The notes below the pieces were generated by a model. That model ran no database searches, was not told the origin of the DNA, and saw nothing but the letters and a program-made list of their open reading frames with translations. Below, in pieces: positions 32,309 through 41,146 of a DNA stretch of 64,000 nucleotides (within the stretch, counting starts at the first letter, position 1; each line of letters opens with the position of its first letter). The translations under genes were made by a program, and so were the position numbers. The DNA comes from Shewanella sp. Choline-02u-19. Lineage in GTDB: Bacteria; Pseudomonadota; Gammaproteobacteria; Enterobacterales; Shewanellaceae. The stretch spans positions 1,116,001-1,180,000 of the forward strand of contig NZ_PJBE01000013.1 of the NCBI RefSeq assembly GCF_002836205.1, written 5' to 3'.

Positions 32309-33109
32309 TTGGAATTAGATATATATCAAGTTGATTCATTTACGACTAAGCCATTTAAAGGGAATCCAGCTGGAGTTTGTATATCAGAAAATGATCTTGA
32401 TGAAAATCTCATGTTTTCTATCGCAGAAGAAATGGCAGTTTCTGAAACTGCATTTTTATCATTAAGTAACATGAAATTAAGGTGGTTTACACCCAAAATA
32501 GAAGTAAGCTTGTGTGGTCATGGAACATTGGCCGTCGCACATGTTTTAAAGGAAAATGGCTTGGTTGCGATTGGCGATACATTAGTTTTTGACACATTGT
32601 CAGGTGCTTTACTGGTCACAGTACAAGATAAAACGATTGAAATGGATTTTCCATCAACCACTATCAATCCGGGTATTTCTAGCCATGTAGAGCTCTTAGA
32701 TCTTCTTGGGATCAATCCAGAACACGTGATTTTTTTGGGTCACTTCGATTCAAAATTTTTTATCGAAATTGACAGCGAGGAAACGCTGTTGGGGTTAAAC
32801 CCAAACTTTGATGGCTTAAAGAAATTAAAGGGCCGTAGTGTTGTCATTACTGCAAAATCAGTATCCAGTGAATTTGATTTTATTTCTCGGTATTTTGCTC
32901 CTTGGGTTGGTGTTAATGAAGACCCAGTTACGGGTTCAGCACATTGTGCTTTAGCTGTATATTGGGAAGCAAAGCTTAAGAAAAACAAGCTTAAAGGCTA
33001 TCAAGCTTCTGCCCGTGGTGGTTTCGTCAATGTTGAATTATTGCCAAATAATCGAGTGAAACTGATTGGTTCAGCGATAACTACGTTGAAAGGGGTTTTA
33101 TACGTATAG
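32309..33109 (+). CDS. PhzF-family isomerase-like protein
   Basis: A 266-residue protein of the diaminopimelate-epimerase-like PhzF fold, formed from two similar halves. N-terminal VDSFTTKPFKGNPAGVC and SETAF carry the conserved acidic residue (Glu46) that in PhzF acts as general acid/base. WFTPKIEVSLCGHGTLA, and in the second half NEDPVTGSAHCALAVYW and the closing ARGGFVNVEL, are the other family blocks. Phenazine genes are absent, so this is one of the many orphan PhzF homologues with unknown substrate. TTG start with a perfect ribosome binding site. Confidence 0.9.
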   Translation: MELDIYQVDSFTTKPFKGNPAGVCISENDLDENLMFSIAEEMAVSETAFLSLSNMKLRWFTPKIEVSLCGHGTLAVAHVLKENGLVAIGDTLVFDTLSGALLVTVQDKTIEMDFPSTTINPGISSHVELLDLLGINPEHVIFLGHFDSKFFIEIDSEETLLGLNPNFDGLKKLKGRSVVITAKSVSSEFDFISRYFAPWVGVNEDPVTGSAHCALAVYWEAKLKKNKLKGYQASARGGFVNVELLPNNRVKLIGSAITTLKGVLYV

Positions 33110-33522
33110 GCAGTGTAACGATTTGATAATAAATGTAAAATTTAACATCCATCTTGACTCTTTGCACTTTTTACAACCAATCTTATTTGTTATTAAGGCG
33201 TTGCGACACCGTAAGCTTCTTACATTCCCTAATCAGAATTTCATGAATTAAAGCCTAAGCACTAACCCACTGATGTAAGATGTGGGTTAGGGTAAGTGCC
33301 TATCAAAATGCCCAAGAAGTGTTGGGGGTAAAGACGCGTTTATATGCTGTTTATCTGCATCTACTTTTCTCACACATTCCCTAATACAAGCAGAGTTAAC
33401 CGGGGCATATATGGTTTTTGTCAAATCGTATTCGAGTACGAAGATACACCTAGTGCGTACTCAACAACGCGGGGATCTGCTACACTGCTTTTGGTTATTT
33501 TTTAATTTAAGATCAATTTGTT
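33110..33522. other. Intergenic region before the RecX-like gene
   Basis: No gene seen. Holds a hairpin CTAACCCAC/GTGGGTTAG at 33262-33290 and a direct repeat ACATTCCCTAAT at 33222-33233 and 33374-33385. No LexA box. Confidence 0.4.
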
Positions 33523-34332
33523 ATGCAGCGCCAACCATTACGTCAAGCCAAAACTATCGATAACGTTTTCAATAGCGCCTATTGGCACCTTGGTCAGCAA
33601 GATTTTACCATTAATGAAATTCGGACCAAGCTTGAACGGAAAACCGAAAACCAAGAATGGATTGATATTGTCCTCGCCAAACTAATAGAGAACGAATATT
33701 TAAAAAATGACTTTGACTTTGCGGTGCGCTATTGCGAGGTAGCCTTTAGTAATGAACTCGGTAAAGGCGCAATAAGACGTAAGTTACAACTGCGCGGCGT
33801 TCCCGTCACCGACATTGATACCGCGATAGAGCAAGTAATGGACGAGCAAAAAGTCGATGCGTTTGAGATGGCCACATCTAGGCTGTTAAGCAAGTTTGAT
33901 AACTTTTATGGCACCAACAAAGAAAAGGTCTATACGCAGATGACCACTAAAGGTTTCTCTCGCGTAGAAATAGATCACGCATTATCACAACATCCAGAGC
34001 GTGAAACACTGCGCAGTAAATTAGCGGTGAAAGCAGACAAAGTTGACTTAACAACGGAAATAATCAAGCTATTTAACAAAGGTAAAGGCGAAACCTTGAT
34101 CTTGCAAGAATTAAAGCAGCGACTGATTGATGTGAGTGACTTTGAAGATACGGTGTACAAATTAACGCTATCAGAAGATGTCGACTTTTATCAAAGTTGT
34201 AAAAAAGAGTTGGCGAAAAAGCGCTATGACTTATCGGATTATAAAGGAAAGTCGAAAGCGTACGCCTATTTATCCCGGAAAGGGTTCGGCAGTGATGAAA
34301 TAAAAGAAGCAATGAATCCGGATGATGACTAA
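33523..34332 (+). CDS. Long RecX-like protein
   Basis: A 269-residue protein made of RecX-type three-helix repeats. The pattern occurs about five times, for example AYWHLGQQDFTINEIRTKL, GKGAIRRKLQLRGVPVTDID, KVYTQMTTKGFSRVEIDHAL, and at the end KAYAYLSRKGFGSDEIKEAM. Standard gammaproteobacterial RecX is about 150-165 residues with three repeats and lies next to recA. This one is longer and isolated, more like the extended RecX of Firmicutes. RecX binds RecA filaments and modulates recombination; here that is inferred. No LexA box was seen upstream. ATG 33523 has a weak ribosome binding site. Confidence 0.78.
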   Translation: MQRQPLRQAKTIDNVFNSAYWHLGQQDFTINEIRTKLERKTENQEWIDIVLAKLIENEYLKNDFDFAVRYCEVAFSNELGKGAIRRKLQLRGVPVTDIDTAIEQVMDEQKVDAFEMATSRLLSKFDNFYGTNKEKVYTQMTTKGFSRVEIDHALSQHPERETLRSKLAVKADKVDLTTEIIKLFNKGKGETLILQELKQRLIDVSDFEDTVYKLTLSEDVDFYQSCKKELAKKRYDLSDYKGKSKAYAYLSRKGFGSDEIKEAMNPDDD

Positions 34333-34436
34333 CTAAAAGAAACCGTTAAAGAAACAATTATGGTACTCAGTATTGCGATTTTAAATATTGTAAACAGTAA
34401 TATATCGATAAGCACCTAACACTAGAGGCAATAACG

Positions 34437-34750
34437 ATGACCACTAAAATTCGAAGTGATAATTGCTACCGCGTCACCATTGAAGAGGGAGTATCGCTAG
34501 AGGAAATGGGGAAAACACGACAGTTTGAGTTACAAGATAGAGAAGATTTGTTCAAGGCTGTAGAAACTTAAAGAAAGGCAGTGGGTTGGAAGACTCTCTT
34601 GCAACTAAGGTTGCTGTTGCGCTACGCTTATTAGGTCCCGTGATGATTGAACATTGCAAACATGCGTTGTTTTTAGATTTTATGCCCCATTTTAAGACAT
34701 TTATGCAACATATAAAAAGTATGGTGAAAAGTGCAGTAAAAGAAAAATAG
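34437..34750 (+). pseudogene. Frameshifted DUF3861-family small protein gene
   Basis: ATG 34437 (GAGG about 9 bases upstream) opens a 44-codon frame ending DLFKAVET then TAA at 34569. One base back, the -1 frame continues without a stop as LKKGSGLEDSLA, KVAVALRLLGPVMIEHCKHA and LFLDFMPHFKTFMQHIKSMV to TAG at 34748-34750. Joined, the two parts match the layout of DUF3861 proteins (HDDLF..., then A-LAVGLKL-GEVML, then FM--LK). A single lost T in ACTTTAAAG explains the break. No slippery heptamer is in the zero frame, so a programmed shift is unlikely; decay or a sequencing error are the options. Confidence 0.75.
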
Positions 34751-34992
34751 TTTCGCTGCCTGAGGAAAGTGGTCTATTTTTCCTTATCGATGAGACTGAC
34801 ATCTACAGTGTTAATGTTATAGGGGCTCTAAGCTAACAAGTCGTCTTTGTTCGAAGAAAGCTATATCGCGATATATAGACTAATACCCTCTACGCTACAT
34901 CAAGCCAATACGCTAACAAATCCTTGTCTAAAATAAGAGCTCAGTCATTTAGTATTATATTGTCATACACAATGAAGACCATTTATACACGA
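34751..34992. other. Intergenic region
   Basis: About 240 bases between the frameshifted DUF3861 gene and the convergent TrhA gene; nothing recognised, no clear terminator. Confidence 0.4.
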
Positions 34993-35682
34993 TTAAATGA
35001 CCGTTAAGTAAACGCAGAGGAAGTGGCTAATGGCGCCACCTAATACAAACAAGTGCCATATCGCGTGGTTGTAGGGAATGCGTTTAGCAACATAAAAAAC
35101 AATCCCTAAACTGTAAAATAACCCGCCAATAATGAGAAGGTTAAAGCCTAATGGCGACATTCCTGCAATTAACTCTTTCATCACGGTGACACAGAGCCAA
35201 CCCATGGCAAGGTACAAGACTAGACTGAAGACTTTAAAGCGAGTGATAAAGAGTGTCTTGAAAAGAATGCCTCCGATTGCCAATGACCAAATGGCAATGA
35301 GCACCAAGTTGGCATTTCCGTTGCCATTTTCATTTTCTAAACTAATCAGCATTAAAGGGGTATAGGTACCCGCTATCAACAGGTAGATGGCACAATGGTC
35401 GGCAATTTTTAATTTATGCTTCAAAGCTTTATCTGTTGCGCTATGATATAGAGTCGAGCAAAGAAAGAGCAAAATAATGCTGCCGCAGTAAATCACTACA
35501 CCTGCCATTTGCACAAAAGTTAATTGCTCATAGCCTTTTAAAATACACATAATCAAGCCGATAACACCTGCCACAACGCCTAACCCATGACTTAGGCTGT
35601 TTGCTAGCTCTTCTTTAACGCTATAACTAGCACTTGATACTAGGGTTTGCTTTGGCGACAAGGTTGATTCTTGAGTAGACAT
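34993..35682 (-). CDS. trhA: TrhA / hemolysin III family membrane protein
   Basis: A 229-residue inner-membrane protein with seven hydrophobic segments, related to the PAQR (adiponectin-receptor) fold. Signature residues are present: NSLSHGLGVVAG in the first segment, STLYHSATD, KIADHCAIYLLIAGTYTP, and IPYNHAIWHLFVLGGAISHF near the end, whose His, Asp and Ser residues form the presumed zinc site. Bacterial TrhA (YqfA) is linked to membrane-energy and fatty-acid homeostasis; the hemolysin name is historical. Monocistronic, leftward. Confidence 0.93.
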   Translation of the reverse strand: MSTQESTLSPKQTLVSSASYSVKEELANSLSHGLGVVAGVIGLIMCILKGYEQLTFVQMAGVVIYCGSIILLFLCSTLYHSATDKALKHKLKIADHCAIYLLIAGTYTPLMLISLENENGNGNANLVLIAIWSLAIGGILFKTLFITRFKVFSLVLYLAMGWLCVTVMKELIAGMSPLGFNLLIIGGLFYSLGIVFYVAKRIPYNHAIWHLFVLGGAISHFLCVYLTVI

Positions 35683-36024
35683 AGGGCGTAAATGACTTCT
35701 GGTTTGACCACGATTAGCTGCAGTGTATCAGCTTTAATGATAATAGCCATAGTTTAGCGTACACGTGTTAGCTTAAAATAGGTCCAATGCAATCACCATT
35801 ACATTAGTGATGATCAATGATAAAAAAAGACAATAACACTCGATGTTGAACTTTTGTAATAAAGCGGTATCTAATGTTTTAAGTGATTATTATTCATTGA
35901 TAAATTAGCTTAATTAACCAGCCACAAACAAGCTTCATGTTAAATAAATCAGCATGAGTCAATCGTTATAAATAACGCCATTATTAAGGTTAACCTTGTC
36001 TTCTCATGGCGTTAATTGAACCTT
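35683..36024. other. Divergent intergenic region
   Basis: About 340 AT-rich bases between trhA and an unknown membrane protein gene. No open frame or clear operator. Confidence 0.4.
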
Positions 36025-37095
36025 ATGGACTATAGAGTTATTCATCGGATGAAACCAGTTAGCAGATCCTCAGCACCTGTTTTTACTGCGCTTGCAGCAG
36101 AGAATGGCAAAGGACAACCTCTGCTCAGTTTATCGGTAAGCACTGAGGCAGCCAGTGCAACTTTGGCGGTCATTAGGGCTGATAAACAGTTTGAGCTCCC
36201 GGTCAGCCATCCTCTATTTAAACCTATGTTTGGTATCAACACCGCTGCGGAATTAACCTCTATCTTTGAAGTCGTTGTTGAGGCGGATAATCGTGATAAA
36301 GGCGGCGTGAAACGCTCTTCTTGCTTGCGTTCATTTCAGCTGTTTCAATCATTCATATGGGTTATTTTACTGCACATTGTATTGATTGGTATTATTAATC
36401 AGCTTTGGGTGAGACAAACGCTAAAGGTTACAACTGTTGCCTCAATCAAAATCCAATCATACCTGTATGTCGAAGCTAAACCGGTAAAAGATGAGGTGAT
36501 GGATAGCATCGACAGCTCAACAAGTAAGGTGAGATCGCCACGTCATTCGCCAACAGATAGCGACAACCCCAGCGAGGCTGACGAACTTGTCGAGACATCG
36601 CCAGTACATGAACCCGCGATGGAGGCTGACAACACCATTGAAGCCATACTGCCGACAACGGATTTATCGGAAAAAACGGACATAAGAATCAATAAGAGCC
36701 TGCCGACGTACGTTCCTCGCCGTAGTGCAATGGCTATTGCTCAATCCTATCTTCAACGAAAAAATGATGCCGCACTAGACGCACTGATTGTCGATAAAGC
36801 CAATAAATATAGCGGGCCGCACTCTTTGAGTAAGATGGATGGTGACATGGTAGAGTTAGTTTTTCCTGAGGTAGATGAGTACAGCAAAATACCCACGACA
36901 GATCATCGACTCGATCCTAACCGTATCGTACGTCACGGTGATACCTGCTTTCGAATAGTGCAGGTGCCGACCCAAATTAACCCTTACGCAGAAAATATCG
37001 GTTACCCCTTTAACTGCGGTGGTGATAAAGTTAAAAAAGCGATTAATGACGCTATCTCAGCACGATTAGAAAAGAGAATGATTAGTCGAAAATAG
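36025..37095 (+). CDS. Hypothetical single-span membrane protein
   Basis: A protein of about 356 residues that I do not recognise. The first roughly 110 residues are polar, then one membrane segment (SFIWVILLHIVLIGIINQLW, about residues 111-130). After it come ASIKIQSYLYVEAKPVKDE, a Ser/Pro/acidic low-complexity linker (about 165-220), and a C-terminal domain with PRRSAMAIAQSYLQRKNDAALDALI and two Cys (DTCFRIVQVP, PFNCGG). The layout with a short inside part, one span and a linker to a periplasmic domain recalls TonB/TolA-type proteins, but no TonB C-terminal motif is visible. A TTG at 36016 extends the frame by three codons. It precedes the TPP riboswitch but is probably not part of the thi operon. 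Confidence 0.6.
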   Translation: MDYRVIHRMKPVSRSSAPVFTALAAENGKGQPLLSLSVSTEAASATLAVIRADKQFELPVSHPLFKPMFGINTAAELTSIFEVVVEADNRDKGGVKRSSCLRSFQLFQSFIWVILLHIVLIGIINQLWVRQTLKVTTVASIKIQSYLYVEAKPVKDEVMDSIDSSTSKVRSPRHSPTDSDNPSEADELVETSPVHEPAMEADNTIEAILPTTDLSEKTDIRINKSLPTYVPRRSAMAIAQSYLQRKNDAALDALIVDKANKYSGPHSLSKMDGDMVELVFPEVDEYSKIPTTDHRLDPNRIVRHGDTCFRIVQVPTQINPYAENIGYPFNCGGDKVKKAINDAISARLEKRMISRK

Positions 37096-37228
37096 TCGTT
37101 TTTGAGGTGATAATTTTTCATGATAAATAGTGGTTTAATATGCAGTATTAAATTATTCGTATTATTATCAATAAGCTATGGGTCAATAAAAATATTTACC
37201 ATAACAGGGGTTTGTGAATGATTTGTAC

Positions 37229-37258
37229 TTGTTTCTTAGTCACTGTTAGGCTTATACT
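37229..37258 (+). promoter_or_regulatory. Sigma-70-type promoter of the thiamin operon
   Basis: TTGTTT (37229-37234) and TATACT (37253-37258) with an 18-base spacer, placed so that transcription would begin a few bases before the TPP riboswitch. Confidence 0.55.
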
Positions 37259-37267
37259 GCCGGCTCA

Positions 37268-37352
37268 TCTTGTCGGAGTGCCATATGGCTGAGACCGTTT
37301 ATTCGGGATCCGTTGAACCTGATCAGGCTAGAACCTGCGTAGGTAACAAGCG
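37268..37352 (+). ncRNA. TPP riboswitch (THI element)
   Basis: The conserved core is clear: GTCGGAGTGCC at the 5' strand, GGCTGAGA (37287-37294), GGGATCCGTTGAACCTGATC and the closing GCGTAGGTAACAAG. It lies about 160 bases before thiC. Binding of thiamin pyrophosphate represses the operon. No strong terminator is seen between riboswitch and gene; the mechanism may be by the ribosome binding site. Confidence 0.95.
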
Positions 37353-37511
37353 AAATAACTGCATAGTATCGGCTGTATTAATGCTGCTAGCAGTCACATT
37401 TCGGTGGTTAAGTGCATCTGGAATTAGCGTTATGACGCGGTTTCATTTTCAACTTTCAATTACTCATTTCTCCTGACAAGCAACTTCATTTTTATAATAG
37501 TGAGTTTGCTA
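37353..37511 (+). other. thiC leader downstream of the riboswitch
   Basis: Expression platform region. A short GCGT/ACGC hairpin near 37430-37440 followed by TTTCATTTTC is a weak terminator candidate. A TCTCCT near 37470 could mask a Shine-Dalgarno. Neither is convincing. Confidence 0.35.
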
Positions 37512-39536
37512 ATGTCTAAACGCCGCGAAACCCGAGCTCAAGCTCAACAGTTCATCGATAACCTAAAACCGTTACAACACCCAAATTCCGAGAAGATCTA
37601 TCTTCAAGGTAGCCGCGTTGATCTTAACGTCGGTATGCGCCAAATTCATCAAGCTGACACTTTGCTCAGTGGTGATGAGAAAAATCCTGTATTTGAAGCT
37701 AACCCACCGCTGAAAGTATACGACTGTGCTGGGGCTTACTCAGATCCTGATGCCAATATTGATGTGCACAAAGGCTTAGATAAATTACGTCATAACTGGA
37801 TCGTTGAACGAAATGATACCGAACAGTTACCCGCTGTCAGCTCTGGTTTTACCCAGCAACGCTTGGCCGATGATGGTTTAGACCATTTACGTTTTGAGTC
37901 GTTAGTGCCTCCTCGCCGTGCAAAGTCAGGTCAGCGCGTAACGCAAATGCACTATGCCCGCCAAGGGATTATCACCCCTGAAATGGAATATATCGCTATT
38001 CGCGAAAATATGGCAATGGCAGAGGTGACCGACCCTATGTTAACTCAAAAAAATAAGGGCGAAAGCTTTGGCGCCGTTATCGATGAGCCAATCACTGCTG
38101 AGTTTGTTCGCAGTGAAATTGCTCGTGGTCGAGCCATTATCCCGTTAAATATCAATCATCCTGAAGCTGAACCGATGATTATTGGACGTAACTTTTTAGT
38201 GAAAGTGAACGCCAATATTGGTAATTCAGCAGTGACTTCTTCTATCGAAGAAGAGGTTGAAAAGCTGGTGTGGTCTACCCGCTGGGGGGCTGATACGGTA
38301 ATGGACTTGTCTACCGGTCGTTATATCCACGAAACCCGAGAGTGGATTATCCGCAACTCTCCTGTCCCCATTGGAACCGTGCCTATCTATCAAGCACTCG
38401 AAAAAGTGAATGGTGTTGCTGAAGATCTTAACTGGGAAACATTCCGCGACACCTTGATAGAGCAAGCTGAGCAAGGCGTTGACTACTTTACTATCCATGC
38501 GGGTGTATTGCTGCGTTACGTACCCATGACCGCAAAACGCCTCACGGGCATCGTATCGCGCGGGGGGTCTATTCTGGCTAAATGGTGTTTGTCGCACCAT
38601 AAAGAAAACTTCCTCTATGAACATTTCAGAGATATTTGTGAGATCTGTGCAGCTTATGATGTCTCACTGTCATTAGGGGATGGTATGCGTCCGGGCTCGA
38701 TTGCAGATGCCAATGATGAAGCTCAATTTGCAGAGCTCGAGACCTTAGGCGAGCTGGTTAAAATTGCCTGGCAATACGATGTTCAGACCATCATTGAAGG
38801 GCCTGGCCATATTCCAATGAACCTCATTAAAGAGAATATGGATAAGCAATTAGATATTTGTGATGAGGCGCCTTTTTATACTTTAGGCCCGCAAACGACC
38901 GACATAGCTCCTGGTTATGATCACTTTACCTCTGGGATAGGCGCGGCGATGATTGCCTGGTATGGCTGTGCAATGTTGTGCTATGTGACGCCAAAAGAGC
39001 ATCTGGGCTTACCTAATAAAGACGATGTTAAACAGGGGCTTATTACTTATAAAATTGCGGCTCATGCTGGCGATGTTGCTAAAGGTCACCCAAGTGCACA
39101 AATTCGAGACAACGCACTTTCAAAAGCACGTTTTGAGTTCCGATGGGAAGATCAATATAACTTAGGCTTGGATCCTGAAACGGCTCGCGCTTATCACGAT
39201 GAGTCACTGCCGCAAGAGTCAGCCAAAGTGGCTCACTTTTGCTCTATGTGTGGTCCAAAGTTCTGTTCAATGAAAATAAGCCAAGAGGTTCGCGACTACG
39301 CCGCAGCGCAAGAGAAGCTGGCGTTAGAAGTTGAAGCAAAGGGGGTCGAAGTTAAGTCACCCGCAGAGTATCAAGCCTATAGCGGTCAAACTGAAACATC
39401 AGCGCTTTCGGATAGTGATATTAGCAGTGGCATGGCGCAGATGTCAGCTGAGTTTAAGGCCAAGGGCGCTGAGTTATATCACGAAGCTGGTGCTAGCACT
39501 GAAAGTGCAACGAAAGAGGTCGCTGTAGAGGAATAG
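37512..39536 (+). CDS. thiC: Phosphomethylpyrimidine synthase ThiC
   Basis: Radical SAM enzyme that rearranges 5-aminoimidazole ribotide into HMP-P, the pyrimidine half of thiamin. The non-canonical C-terminal cluster motif CSMCGPKFC (about residues 577-585) binds the 4Fe-4S cluster. Substrate-site blocks include FTIHAGVLLRYVP, RGGSILAKWCL, LSLGDGMRPGS and EGPGHIPMNLI. The 674-residue length is normal. ATG 37512 is preferred over the in-frame GTG at 37500. First gene of a TPP-regulated operon; thiDE follows two bases after the stop codon. Confidence 0.98.
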   Translation: MSKRRETRAQAQQFIDNLKPLQHPNSEKIYLQGSRVDLNVGMRQIHQADTLLSGDEKNPVFEANPPLKVYDCAGAYSDPDANIDVHKGLDKLRHNWIVERNDTEQLPAVSSGFTQQRLADDGLDHLRFESLVPPRRAKSGQRVTQMHYARQGIITPEMEYIAIRENMAMAEVTDPMLTQKNKGESFGAVIDEPITAEFVRSEIARGRAIIPLNINHPEAEPMIIGRNFLVKVNANIGNSAVTSSIEEEVEKLVWSTRWGADTVMDLSTGRYIHETREWIIRNSPVPIGTVPIYQALEKVNGVAEDLNWETFRDTLIEQAEQGVDYFTIHAGVLLRYVPMTAKRLTGIVSRGGSILAKWCLSHHKENFLYEHFRDICEICAAYDVSLSLGDGMRPGSIADANDEAQFAELETLGELVKIAWQYDVQTIIEGPGHIPMNLIKENMDKQLDICDEAPFYTLGPQTTDIAPGYDHFTSGIGAAMIAWYGCAMLCYVTPKEHLGLPNKDDVKQGLITYKIAAHAGDVAKGHPSAQIRDNALSKARFEFRWEDQYNLGLDPETARAYHDESLPQESAKVAHFCSMCGPKFCSMKISQEVRDYAAAQEKLALEVEAKGVEVKSPAEYQAYSGQTETSALSDSDISSGMAQMSAEFKAKGAELYHEAGASTESATKEVAVEE

Positions 39537-39538
39537 TC

Positions 39539-41146
39539 ATGGCGAAGGTTAATTCTAGCCGACGGCCTGTTAGCAATCGTCCATTAGTGTGGACGATTGC
39601 GGGTTCCGATAGCGGAGGCGGTGCAGGGGTTCAGGCCGATTTGGCCAGCATGCTTGATCTTGAAACACATGGTTGCAGCGTGATCACCGCTGTCACGGCA
39701 CAGAGTTCGGTGACGGTGGCAGCGGTTGAGGCGGTCTCTGACGAGATGCTCGTGGCGCAACTTGATACGTTAGCGGCGGATCTCATACCAAAGGCCATTA
39801 AAATTGGTTTATTGGCAAGTCAGCTGCAGATTAATATCGTTGCAAGCTGGTTAGCGGACAAACTAGCGCTATGGCAAGGCGATAACTTAGCTGTACCTGT
39901 CATTCTTGATCCTGTGATGGTAGCGACTTGCGGCGACGCACTGGCTAAAGGTGCACAACTCGATTTTAGTCCGTTTAAAGGTTTACTGACGTTAATTACG
40001 CCTAATGTGAGTGAGTTAGCGATTTTAGCTGGGCGTCCATTATCGACAGCTGAAGAAAGTATAAAGGCGGCAACCTCGATTGCGGTTTTATTAGCGACGT
40101 CGGTGCTGGCTAAAGGTGGCGATAAAGGGCCACATTGGCACCAAGAGCATGCCCGCGATTTGCTTGTTTGCCACCAAGTGACAGGGATCTCTAGTGTGCA
40201 TAGAGACCAGGCTTTTTGGTTAACATCGCCAAGAATAGCGACTAACAATAGTCACGGCACTGGTTGCACATTGTCATCGGCAATCACTGCTGTTATGGCA
40301 CATGGATTTGTATTGAATGATGCCGTTGTGGTTGCAAAAGCTTATGTGTCGCAGGGTTTACACCACAGTTATCAACCCGGTAGTGGGCCTGGTTGTTTAG
40401 CGCGCTGCGGTTGGCCAAATGAGTTGCTGTCATATCCATTTATTGAGCCACTTTCATCATCGAATCAGTCCCTTTATGGCGTTAATGCCAGTAGTAAGCA
40501 GGTTTATGCTTTTAAAAAAATAGTTGAGCCATTAGGCGTTTACCCTGTGGTTGCTGAGGTTGAACTTTTACAACAACTGCTCAGTGCAGGCGCTAAAACT
40601 ATTCAACTGCGGGTTAAAGATGAAAACGATCCTTTGCTTGAGCAAAAAATTGTTCAAGCAATCGCGCTGGGCCGAGACTACAGAGCGAAAGTGTTCATTA
40701 ATGACCACTGGCAGCTGGCCATAAAGCACCAAGCCTACGGTGTGCATTTAGGCCAAGAAGATCTGTTTGAAAGCAATATAAAACGACTTAACGAAGCTGA
40801 TATTGCACTGGGCTTATCGAGCCATAGTTATTTTGAAATCTTATTGGCAATGCAGCACCAGCCATCATATATCGCTTTTGGGCACATATTCCCCACCACC
40901 ACTAAGCAGATGCCTTCGGCGCCTCAAGGGCTAAACAAGCTGGCTCGCTATGTTGATCTCATGCAAGGAGAGCTGCCAATTGTTGCTATTGGCGGTATTG
41001 ATGTCGGTAATCTTGCGGCGGTGAAAGCCAGTGGTGTTGATGATGTGGCGGTGGTTCGAGCCGTTACTGAAGCTAATGATCCTGCAAAAGCCTATCAAAC
41101 ATTGGCAGATGAATGGACGTTGGGAGTAAGCAATGGCGCTCTCTGA
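39539..41146 (+). CDS. thiDE: ThiD-ThiE fusion: HMP(-P) kinase and thiamin-phosphate synthase
   Basis: A 535-residue bifunctional enzyme. Residues 14-270 are the ribokinase-fold ThiD: GSDSGGGAGVQADL binds HMP, and SHGTGCTLSSAITA is the anion hole and catalytic Asp-equivalent loop. Residues about 325-530 are the TIM-barrel ThiE: QLRVKDEND near 355, FINDHWQLAIKHQAYGVHLGQED near 385-407, GHIFPTTTK and VAIGGID, all substrate-binding loops. It phosphorylates HMP-P and joins HMP-PP to the thiazole. The two halves of the pathway meet here, so a fusion makes sense. Its end overlaps the thiF start by 14 bases. Confidence 0.97.
   Translation: MAKVNSSRRPVSNRPLVWTIAGSDSGGGAGVQADLASMLDLETHGCSVITAVTAQSSVTVAAVEAVSDEMLVAQLDTLAADLIPKAIKIGLLASQLQINIVASWLADKLALWQGDNLAVPVILDPVMVATCGDALAKGAQLDFSPFKGLLTLITPNVSELAILAGRPLSTAEESIKAATSIAVLLATSVLAKGGDKGPHWHQEHARDLLVCHQVTGISSVHRDQAFWLTSPRIATNNSHGTGCTLSSAITAVMAHGFVLNDAVVVAKAYVSQGLHHSYQPGSGPGCLARCGWPNELLSYPFIEPLSSSNQSLYGVNASSKQVYAFKKIVEPLGVYPVVAEVELLQQLLSAGAKTIQLRVKDENDPLLEQKIVQAIALGRDYRAKVFINDHWQLAIKHQAYGVHLGQEDLFESNIKRLNEADIALGLSSHSYFEILLAMQHQPSYIAFGHIFPTTTKQMPSAPQGLNKLARYVDLMQGELPIVAIGGIDVGNLAAVKASGVDDVAVVRAVTEANDPAKAYQTLADEWTLGVSNGAL

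Noticed and set aside
34560..34575. Programmed -1 frameshift in the DUF3861 gene
   Set aside because: No X-XXY-YYZ slippery heptamer in the zero frame and no pseudoknot seen; a simple one-base deletion explains it better.
37270..37476. Rightward open frame of 68 codons before thiC
   Set aside because: It coincides with the TPP riboswitch, which fully explains the conserved sequence.
38226..38624. Leftward open frame of 132 codons inside thiC
   Set aside because: Antisense to a highly conserved part of ThiC; no start signals.
39820..40248. Leftward open frame of 142 codons inside thiDE
   Set aside because: Antisense to conserved ThiD sequence; no protein family recognised.
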